Shown: piece after piece, positions 1 to 5,090 of the stretch
How positions within the stretch are numbered: the stretch's first letter is position 1
Layout: each line of letters opens with the position of its first letter
Source: Acidobacteriaceae bacterium
GTDB taxonomy: Bacteria > Acidobacteriota > Terriglobia > Terriglobales > Acidobacteriaceae
NCBI GenBank assembly: GCA_030040175.1
Contig: JASHUF010000395.1
Span: 1-5,090 of the forward strand
Direction of reading: 5' to 3'
Length of the DNA stretch: 5,090 nt
Notes under the pieces: generated by a model
What the model saw: only the letters and a program-made list of their open reading frames with translations
What the model was told of the DNA's origin: nothing
Database searches by the model: none
Made by a program: the position numbers and the translations under genes

Positions 1-148
1 CGCACCGCAGAGCGAACCGGCGCGCGCGCGCATAGAACGCTGGCAGCGGCAACTGCGTTTTCTTCTCTTCCGCCTGCGCTTTCACCTTGTCTCGGGAATC
101 CAGTATGCGTGGATTGCGGCGCAGTGGCGGAAGCAACGCAGACGTCAT
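1..148 (-). CDS. 5' part of a divergent hypothetical gene (runs off the left edge)
   Basis: An open frame reads leftward from an ATG at 146-148 to the window edge without a stop, giving 49 codons. The peptide begins MTSALLPPLRRNPRILDSRD, then has a charged Lys/Glu-rich stretch and an Arg-rich segment. There is no obvious signal peptide or membrane segment, and I do not recognise the family. Support for coding: GC by codon position is about 65/51/71 percent by hand count, a normal pattern for a GC-rich genome, and a purine-rich GGGAAG lies 8 bases upstream of the ATG. Against it: the plus-strand frame at 2-154 on the same codon register is also open, is rich in Trp and Arg, and could be the C-terminus of an upstream gene. 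Third-position GC (71 versus 66 percent) slightly favours the minus strand. No function is assigned. Confidence 0.4.
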   Translation of the reverse strand, partial: MTSALLPPLRRNPRILDSRDKVKAQAEEKKTQLPLPAFYARARRFALRC

Positions 149-173
149 GCCTGACTCTTCCCTTCCCTTTCGC

Positions 174-202
174 TTGAAGAGCGCAGTTTTTCTGAGGATA
201 TG
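174..202 (+). promoter_or_regulatory. Weak candidate sigma70-like promoter
   Basis: TTGAAG at 174-179 matches four of six positions of the -35 consensus. It is followed after exactly 17 bases by GATATG at 197-202, which matches three of six positions of the -10 consensus. Transcription would begin near 209, leaving about 50 bases to the ATG at 259 or about 89 to the ATG at 298. The match is poor and could be chance; an alternative -35 (ATGACA, 221-226) has no well-spaced -10. Confidence 0.2.
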
Positions 203-220
203 CCGCCACAAAACAAAGGA

Positions 221-253
221 ATGACAATTTCCTGACGCGCATATGACACGCCG
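221..253. repeat. Three TGAC direct repeats at 11-bp spacing
   Basis: TGAC occurs at 222-225, 233-236 and 244-247, so each copy starts exactly 11 bp after the previous one. The second and third copies extend to TGACGCGC and TGACACGC, matching at seven of eight positions. Spacing close to one helical turn puts the copies on the same face of the DNA, as in direct-repeat operators bound by activators or response regulators. The words are short and the first copy diverges after TGACA, so chance is a real alternative. Confidence 0.25.
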
Positions 254-258
254 CGGGG

Positions 259-3200
259 ATGGATTCCTTAGTGTCGAAAGCGAAGAACGGAAACTCCATG
301 TTGCTGAGCCCCACTTCTCCTCTGAGGAATGGCCCGGCCCGGCGCATCTGCCGGCGGGAGACTTCAGCGCGCAGTTGGTTGGCGCGCCGGGGTTGGATTG
401 CGGCCCTTGCCTTGTGCGCATGGCTCGCGTGCGGCAGGCCGGTGCGCAGCCAGGAGGCGGCCGGTTCCGGCGATCAGAACGCGGCGAGTCGGGGTCCGGA
501 CCAGGCGGCGCCGGCGGATGGGGGCGCGTACGGTGCGATGCGCGATGCATCGGGTTCCGTGCCGGGCGCTGCGCCGTCGATGACGATTTCCTCGAACCGG
601 ATCGTGGAGATCCTCGAGCAGAATCCCGACCTGATGGTCGAACTCAAGTCGCTGGTGGCGGAACGGCTCGAGGAGCAGGGCGTGGAGGCGAGCGCGGACG
701 AGATCTCCGACGGGATGTTTTATAGCGAGATTGAGACCAACGCGGCGTTGCGCGCGGGGATTGCCGCGTATCTGCGCGCCCGCGGTTATTTGGCGGGGGA
801 CGAGTTCCTGAACAGCGAGACGAGCGCGGCGGAGAACGCCTCTGGCGCGGGACCTGCGGCGCAACAAACCCCGAACCTTGCGGACGGCAGTTTTGCTGAT
901 GCGCTGCGTACGCCCGATGCGATGCAAGAAAACGAGCTGACCATGGCCCCGTTTGCGGGGGAAGAAAGCGGGCTAGCGCTTCCCGTGAGTCCGAGGGCCG
1001 TTTACGGCTTCAATCGCATGCCGGCTGGAGAGCTGCAGCCGCGCAACGGGCAGGCGAACGTGTCGACCGAAGCACCGAAGGTGCTGCGCCAGGCGGCGCC
1101 TTACAACTTGCAGTCGCTGCGCGACCTCTATACGCAGATTCCGGAATCGACGGAGCGCCTCAAGCGGTTTGGCTCCGACGTATTCGTGGAGCGCGACGCG
1201 CCGGCGGCCGCACGCGGGCTTGCGGGACGCGATACGCCGCTCGATGTGCCTCTGGGACCGGACTACGTGCTGGGGCCCGGCGACACACTGACCGTCGACC
1301 TGTGGGGCGGAGTCACGCAAAGCATCACGCGCACGGTCGATCGCGCGGGCCGCCTCCTGCTGCCGGACACGGCGCCGCTGGCGGTTGCCGGGCTCACGCT
1401 CGAACGCGCGCAAGCGCTGATTGAAGGGGCGCTGAAGCAGCAATACCGGAACGCGCAGTGCGCGGTGACGGCCACCGGCGTGCGCTCGGTGCGGGTGTAC
1501 GTGGTGGGCGACGTGCAGCGGCCGGGCGGCTACGACATCAGCGCGCTGGCGACGCCGCTGAGCGCGCTTTATGCGGCAGGCGGGCCCACGTCCGCCGGAT
1601 CGCTGCGCACGCTGCTCCACTATCGCGGCAAGCAACTGGTGGAGGCCGTGGACCTTTACGATTTTCTGCTGCACGGGATTCGCAACGGAAGCGAGCGCTT
1701 CGAAAGCGGGGACACGCTGCTGGTGCCTCCCGCGGGCGCGCAGGTGGCGGTTTCCGGCGCAGTAAAGCGGCCGGCAGTTTATGAACTGAAGGCCGGTGAC
1801 GCCGCGCTGGACGCGGTGATTGCGGACGCAGGCGGGCTCGCGGCCGACGCGTCGCCAGGCCACGTGCGCATCGAGCGCATCGGCACAGACCACGAGCGGG
1901 AGACGGTGAAGGTGGATCTGGCCGAGGATCCGCCGGGCGAAGAGGCCGGCGCGGACTTCTCAGTGCAGGATGGAGACCGCATTTATGTGGAGCCCATCCT
2001 GCCTTACAGCGCGCGCGTGGTGTATCTCGAAGGACATGTGGCGCGCCCGGGCCGGCTGGCCTACCGCGATGGGATGCGGTTGAGCGATGCACTGCACAGC
2101 TACCGCGATCTGCTGCCGGAGCCGGCAGCGCACGGGGAAATTGTGCGGCTGGTTGCGCCCGATCTGCATGCGGAGACGATCGCGTTCAGCGTTCCGGATG
2201 TGCTGATCGGCAACGCCGACGTGAACCTGGACCCCTTCGACACTATCCGCGTGTATGGCCGCTATGAGATCGACGCACCCAAGGTGACGGTGCTGGGAGA
2301 GGTGCTGCGGCCGGGCACGTATCCCATGTCCGGGGGCATGACGGCGGCCCAGTTGGTGAGGATGGCGGGAGGGTTCAAGCGCGATGCGATGCTGGAGAGC
2401 GCCGACCTGACGAGCTACGACGTGGTGAACGGCAAGAGCGTGGCGGAAAATGTGTTGACGGTGCAGATCGGCGCCGCGGTTTCCGGCTCGGATGCGCAGG
2501 CAGATATTGCGCTCAAGGCGGGCGACACGCTGATGGTCCACCAGATGACGGGATGGAACGAGATCGGCCAGTCGGTGACCATCGAGGGGCAGGTGAAATA
2601 TCCGGGCAGCTATGGATTCGAAGACGGCGAGCGGCTGAGCTCGGTACTGAAGCGAGCCGGAGGCATGTTGCCCGATGCGTATCCCATGGGCGCGGTGCTG
2701 GAGCGCGAGCAGGTGAAGGAGCTGGAGCAGAAAAGCCGCGACGAACTGATCCGGCAGATCGAGACCAGTTCCGCCGCGGCGCGGCTCTCGCCGACGGTTA
2801 CCGGAACGAACGCGGGCGCGGCGCAGGAGACGATCAAGGCGCAGCAGGAGGAGGTGATCGCGGAGCTCAAGAGCCATCCGCCCGCAGGCCGCATGGTGAT
2901 TCAGATTTCGGCGGATATCGATCGCTGGGCGGGGACGGCGGCGGATATCGAACTGCGCCGCGGCGACGTGGTGACCATCCCCAAACGGCCGGGGTTTGTG
3001 CTGGTGACCGGCCAGGTGTACAACGCCACCGCGCTCACCTTCACGCCGGACAAGACCGCGGGATGGTACCTGAGCCGCGCGGGAGGCGCCAGCGCAAGCG
3101 CAGACCGCAAGGAGATCTTCATCATTCGCGCCAACGGATCGGTAATCGGGCGCCGGTCGGGAGGCTGGCTTGGCGGCGATGTGCTGGCAACGCGGCTCAA

Positions 3201-3330
3201 TCCCGGCGACGTGGTCGTGGTGCCGCAGAAGATCATCGGCGCATCGGCCTTGTGGAGAAATCTGCTGGTCACCGGGCAGCTTGCCGCCTCAGTGGCGCTA
3301 ACGGCAGGCGTAGCGGCGGCGGCGCTGTAA
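259..3330 (+). CDS. Outer-membrane polysaccharide export (OPX) protein, Wza-like, six SLBB units
   Basis: This is the Wza-type channel that carries surface polysaccharide through the periplasm and outer membrane. At 1023 residues it is far longer than E. coli Wza (about 380). Domains in order: a basic N-terminus and hydrophobic core at about 45-59, a signal peptide with possible cleavage after VRS (63-65); a low-complexity Ala/Gly linker; a helical module at about 105-180; a Poly_export domain at about 333-405, with LGPGDTLTVDLWGG; and SLBB-like units starting near 411, 494, 586, 674, 771 and 912. Most of these units begin with a V.G.V..PG.Y pattern and several end with a GD.(L/V)..P or similar strand. 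A charged helical insert lies at about 813-876. The tail at 991-1023 is hydrophobic, ending in AAAAL. I see no canonical lipobox: C58 follows WLA. Start choice is uncertain. ATG 259 has GGGG directly against it and no spaced ribosome site; ATG 298 (residue 14) has GGAAA four bases upstream and would give a more normal signal peptide. First gene of an operon with a PCP and a flippase. Confidence 0.93.
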   Translation: MDSLVSKAKNGNSMLLSPTSPLRNGPARRICRRETSARSWLARRGWIAALALCAWLACGRPVRSQEAAGSGDQNAASRGPDQAAPADGGAYGAMRDASGSVPGAAPSMTISSNRIVEILEQNPDLMVELKSLVAERLEEQGVEASADEISDGMFYSEIETNAALRAGIAAYLRARGYLAGDEFLNSETSAAENASGAGPAAQQTPNLADGSFADALRTPDAMQENELTMAPFAGEESGLALPVSPRAVYGFNRMPAGELQPRNGQANVSTEAPKVLRQAAPYNLQSLRDLYTQIPESTERLKRFGSDVFVERDAPAAARGLAGRDTPLDVPLGPDYVLGPGDTLTVDLWGGVTQSITRTVDRAGRLLLPDTAPLAVAGLTLERAQALIEGALKQQYRNAQCAVTATGVRSVRVYVVGDVQRPGGYDISALATPLSALYAAGGPTSAGSLRTLLHYRGKQLVEAVDLYDFLLHGIRNGSERFESGDTLLVPPAGAQVAVSGAVKRPAVYELKAGDAALDAVIADAGGLAADASPGHVRIERIGTDHERETVKVDLAEDPPGEEAGADFSVQDGDRIYVEPILPYSARVVYLEGHVARPGRLAYRDGMRLSDALHSYRDLLPEPAAHGEIVRLVAPDLHAETIAFSVPDVLIGNADVNLDPFDTIRVYGRYEIDAPKVTVLGEVLRPGTYPMSGGMTAAQLVRMAGGFKRDAMLESADLTSYDVVNGKSVAENVLTVQIGAAVSGSDAQADIALKAGDTLMVHQMTGWNEIGQSVTIEGQVKYPGSYGFEDGERLSSVLKRAGGMLPDAYPMGAVLEREQVKELEQKSRDELIRQIETSSAAARLSPTVTGTNAGAAQETIKAQQEEVIAELKSHPPAGRMVIQISADIDRWAGTAADIELRRGDVVTIPKRPGFVLVTGQVYNATALTFTPDKTAGWYLSRAGGASASADRKEIFIIRANGSVIGRRSGGWLGGDVLATRLNPGDVVVVPQKIIGASALWRNLLVTGQLAASVALTAGVAAAAL
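1489..3228 (+). repeat. Six tandem SLBB-like units within the OPX protein
   Basis: Diverged protein-level repeats are seen at residues about 411-490, 494-580, 586-667, 674-763, 771-908 and 912-990. Their opening motifs are VVGDVQRPGGY, VSGAVKRPAVY, LEGHVARPGRL, LGEVLRPGTY, IEGQVKYPGSY and VTGQVYNATAL. The first five keep a proline at the turn, while the sixth replaces PG with NA. Units one, two, four, five and six also carry an A.GG or similar helix-cap segment, for example AAGG, DAGG, MAGG, RAGG and RAGG. In Wza, SLBB folds form the stacked periplasmic rings, so extra units suggest a longer periplasmic tube. The boundaries are by eye. Confidence 0.75.
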
Positions 3331-3335
3331 GGAGG
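3331..3335 (+). promoter_or_regulatory. Strong ribosome binding site of the PCP gene
   Basis: GGAGG begins immediately after the TAA stop of the OPX gene. It lies 5 bases from the first ATG (3341) and 8 bases from the second (3344). The 8-base spacing is nearer the usual optimum, so translation may really begin at 3344. The strong site directly after a stop suggests efficient reinitiation or independent loading on the same mRNA. Confidence 0.8.
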
Positions 3336-3340
3336 CGGCC

Positions 3341-4666
3341 ATGATGGCGAACGCGGCGCTCGAACGGCTCAGGGCCGTGGATTCCGCGCAGCGCGCAGAG
3401 CAGGAGCACTGGGCGGATCGCGCGCGGCTGCTGTGGGCCCACCGCACCACGCTGGTGCGGGTTGCGTGCATTTCTCTGCTTGCCAGCCTCTGCATCGCAT
3501 TCCTGATTCCCAAGCGCTACAAATCGGCGGCGAGCATCATGCCACCCGACCAGCCGAATTCGAATGCGTTGATGCTGGCCGCACTCGCCAGCCACGCAGG
3601 CAGCCTGGGATCGATCAGCAACCTCGCAGGAGGGTTGCTGGGCGGCCATTCCTCGACGGCGCTGTTCATCGATCTGCTGCGCAGCAGCACGGTGAGCGGG
3701 CACCTGATCGACCGTTTCGATCTTCAGCACGTGTACCACAAGCGCTACCGCATCGACACAGCCAAACATCTGGCGCGGTGCACGCAGATTACCGACGACA
3801 AAAAAAGCGGCGTCATCACCATCGAAGTCGAGGATGCGAGCCCGGTGCGCGCGCGCGACCTGGCCCAGGGGTACCTGGACGAACTGAACCAGCTGGTGAC
3901 GGCGACCAACGATTCGGCAGCGCACCAGGAGCGCGTGTTTATTGAGCAAAGGCTGCATGCGGTGCAGGCGGACCTGGAGCGGGCGCAGCTCGACCTGAGC
4001 GCATTCTCGAGCAAAAGCGGGACCATCGACCTGGGCGACCAGACGCGCGCCATGGTGGAAGGCGGCGCGCAGGTGCAGGCAGAGCTGCTGATCCAGCAAT
4101 CCGATCTCCAATCGCTGCGGCAGATGTACGGCGACGGCAACGTGCGCGTGCGCGAGGCGGAGGCGCGCATCGCGGCGCTCCAAAGCGGGCTCGAAAAGAT
4201 GACGGGCAGCAGCGCTTCCGTGCAGGCTGAAGCCGGAGCCGATCCGGCAGGCGCCGGCGACGACGAAGGCGAGCTGTATCCGCCGCTGCGCCAGCTTCCG
4301 CGGCTGGCGGTGCCCTACGCCGATCTTTATCGGCGGGTGAAAGCGGAAGAGGCGGCGTACGAGCTGCTCACGCAGCAGTACGAACTGGCGCGCATCGAGG
4401 AGGCGCGCAACGTTCCCGCGGTGAGCGTGATCGATGCGCCGGGGGTGCCCGAAAAGAAGTCGTTTCCGCCGCGCATGCTGCTCACGGCGCTGCTCACGTT
4501 TCTTTCCGCAGCCTCGGCGGCGGCCCTGATTCTGTTCCGCGATCACTGGTCGAGGCTCGAAAGTCAAGATCCGCGCAAGACACTCGCCGCCGACGTCATG
4601 CCGGTGTTGCGCGCCGGGTTACGCGGGATTCTCCCCCATCAACGCGCGAAGCGAGGCGGCGCATGA
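3341..4666 (+). CDS. Polysaccharide co-polymerase / chain-length determinant (Wzz-GNVR type, no kinase domain)
   Basis: A 441-residue inner-membrane protein that sets polymer length and couples polymerisation to export through the OPX partner. The topology is classic: a cytoplasmic N-terminus, TM1 at about 39-57, a large periplasmic domain and TM2 at about 379-399. The Wzz-like part follows TM1, with IMPPDQP at 66-72, a Gly/Ala/Leu-rich stretch (about 76-101) and the typical segment running through LLRSST to LIDRFDL. A long charged helical, probably coiled-coil, region covers about 195-290 and includes a literal GNVR at 266-269. An acidic flexible linker lies at about 290-312, then PYADLYRRVKAEE and YELLTQQYELARIEEAR, ending in the proline-rich motif APGVPEKKSFPPR (366-378) just before TM2. 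The 41-residue cytoplasmic tail has no Walker motif and no tyrosine cluster, so the BY-kinase domain of Wzc-like proteins is absent. The start may be at 3341 or 3344. The stop overlaps the next start. Confidence 0.93.
   Translation: MMANAALERLRAVDSAQRAEQEHWADRARLLWAHRTTLVRVACISLLASLCIAFLIPKRYKSAASIMPPDQPNSNALMLAALASHAGSLGSISNLAGGLLGGHSSTALFIDLLRSSTVSGHLIDRFDLQHVYHKRYRIDTAKHLARCTQITDDKKSGVITIEVEDASPVRARDLAQGYLDELNQLVTATNDSAAHQERVFIEQRLHAVQADLERAQLDLSAFSSKSGTIDLGDQTRAMVEGGAQVQAELLIQQSDLQSLRQMYGDGNVRVREAEARIAALQSGLEKMTGSSASVQAEAGADPAGAGDDEGELYPPLRQLPRLAVPYADLYRRVKAEEAAYELLTQQYELARIEEARNVPAVSVIDAPGVPEKKSFPPRMLLTALLTFLSAASAAALILFRDHWSRLESQDPRKTLAADVMPVLRAGLRGILPHQRAKRGGA
4653..4656 (+). promoter_or_regulatory. 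Ribosome binding site of the flippase gene, inside the PCP coding end
   Basis: GAGG lies 6 bases upstream of the ATG at 4663, within the last codons of the PCP gene. Together with the ATGA overlap of stop and start (4663-4666) it supports the chosen start and indicates translational coupling of the two membrane proteins. Confidence 0.65.
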
Positions 4667-5090
4667 AGAGACACCTGAGCAATGCGGCTTACGGGGTACT
4701 CGATTACGCCTCCTTTCCCGCGGGCATGCTGCTGGTGGCGCCCATCGTGCTGCACCGGCTGGGCGCGCCGGAGTATGGCCTGTGGATGATCGCCACCGCG
4801 GTGGTGAGCACCGGCGGCATCATCGCGTCGGGCTTTGGCGATGCCAACATTCAGCGCGTCGCGCGAATGCGCGGCGACGGCGATGCACAGGCGATGGCGC
4901 ACGCGGTGCGCGGCACGCTGGGCATCAACCTTGTGCTGGGAACCCTGATCGCGGCCTTCGCGTGGGCCGCGGCGCCGTTCGCCGCGCGACCCATCGCGGC
5001 CTCTCATGCGGTGCCGTATGCCGAGAGCCTGCTGGCGCTGCGCATCGGCAGCGCGCTGATCCTGGTGCGCGCCGTGGAAACCGTGGCCGT
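4663..5090 (+). CDS. 5' part of a Wzx-type polysaccharide flippase (MOP superfamily), cut by the right edge
   Basis: The frame opens at ATG 4663 and stays open for 142 codons to the window end. The protein begins MKRHLSNAAYGVLDYASFPA and is strongly hydrophobic, with probable membrane helices at residues about 10-31, 39-60, 85-108 and one starting near 125. The motif of a first helix ending in a V..RLG..EYGLW-type loop (here VLHRLGAPEYGLWMIA, about 30-45) followed by a Gly-rich second helix is typical of the polysaccharide transporter (Wzx/PST) branch of the MOP exporters. These flip undecaprenyl-diphosphate-linked repeat units from the cytoplasmic to the periplasmic face. The position directly after a PCP gene, with a 4-bp overlap, fits this role. 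Roughly two thirds of a usual protein (about 400-500 residues) is missing, so an atypical C-terminus cannot be ruled out. Confidence 0.85.
   Translation, partial: MKRHLSNAAYGVLDYASFPAGMLLVAPIVLHRLGAPEYGLWMIATAVVSTGGIIASGFGDANIQRVARMRGDGDAQAMAHAVRGTLGINLVLGTLIAAFAWAAAPFAARPIAASHAVPYAESLLALRIGSALILVRAVETVA

Larger units (their letters stand above)
149..258. promoter_or_regulatory. Intergenic control region upstream of the polysaccharide operon
   Basis: This stretch separates the putative divergent gene from the export operon. It includes a polypyrimidine tract (about 155-172) and a segment at about 180-235 that is clearly more AT-rich than the flanking genes. If the minus-strand gene is real, the region would hold two divergent promoters. 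The operon promoter should lie here because the downstream genes are too closely packed to leave room for another. No strong terminator-like hairpin and no riboswitch fold is evident by eye. Confidence 0.5.

Noticed and set aside
218..232. Inverted repeat GGAA...TTCC in the intergenic region
   Set aside because: Only 4-bp arms with a 7-base gap; too short to support an operator or hairpin.
200..235. Possible 11-codon leader peptide (MPPQNKGMTIS) preceded by GAGG
   Set aside because: The GAGG is only 2 bases from the ATG, the peptide has no attenuator-like codon run, and no alternative hairpins are evident.
243..725. 160-residue plus-strand open frame overlapping the start of the OPX gene
   Set aside because: Gly/Arg-rich product typical of an out-of-frame reading of GC-rich coding DNA; the overlapping frame carries clear OPX domains.
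973..2877. Two long minus-strand open frames (973-1893 and 1960-2877) opposite the OPX gene
   Set aside because: Arg/His-rich shadows caused by the strong third-position GC bias of the OPX coding strand; no start context or domain support.
2553..3344. 263-residue plus-strand frame overlapping the end of the OPX gene
   Set aside because: Arg/Gly-rich with no domain, and it runs through the SLBB-coding region in another frame; the SLBB frame is unbroken.
3269..4567. 432-residue minus-strand open frame opposite the PCP gene
   Set aside because: His/Arg/Gln-rich composition with no recognisable domain; it is the antisense shadow of a confidently identified PCP gene.
1..5090. CRISPR arrays, tRNA or rRNA genes, insertion sequences
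   Set aside because: No repeated spacer pattern, cloverleaf-like segment, transposase or terminal inverted repeats were seen; nearly all of the window is coding for export proteins.

Overview
This window is the start of a cell-surface polysaccharide (capsule, exopolysaccharide or O-antigen) assembly and export operon of the Wzx/Wzy-dependent type. It is GC-rich, with third codon positions mostly G or C. It encodes a very long, multi-SLBB outer-membrane polysaccharide export (OPX) protein and a polysaccharide co-polymerase (PCP) with no kinase domain. This architecture, and the helical module at the N-terminus of the OPX protein, fit an Acidobacteriota (Terriglobia-like) Gram-negative best. 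That placement is inference from protein style, not from a marker gene.

Layout. Bases 1-148 probably hold the first 49 codons of a divergent minus-strand gene that runs off the left edge; its identity is unknown, and a rival plus-strand reading frame cannot be excluded. Bases 149-258 are a short intergenic region, visibly more AT-rich than its surroundings, which should carry the operon promoter. It contains only weak sigma70-like hexamers and three TGAC words at exact 11-bp spacing. From about 259 (or 298) to 3330 is the OPX gene. It encodes a signal peptide, a helical module, a Poly_export (Wza N-terminal) domain, six SLBB-like units and a C-terminal hydrophobic helix. From 3341 (or 3344) to 4666 is the PCP (Wzz/GNVR) gene, and from 4663 to the right edge is the 5' part of a Wzx-type flippase gene.

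The three plus-strand genes are tightly packed: 10 bp between OPX and PCP, with a strong GGAGG right after the OPX stop, and a 4-bp ATGA overlap between PCP and flippase. They are almost certainly one transcription unit. In the expected scheme the flippase moves undecaprenyl-linked repeat units across the inner membrane and the PCP controls polymer length and contacts the OPX channel. The OPX protein then carries the polymer through the periplasm and outer membrane. No polymerase (Wzy), glycosyltransferase or BY-kinase is visible; they would have to lie outside the window.

Nothing here is clearly a new type of system. The points most worth a second look are the expanded OPX architecture (six SLBB units, a duplicated helical module and a charged insert) and the unresolved upstream region.
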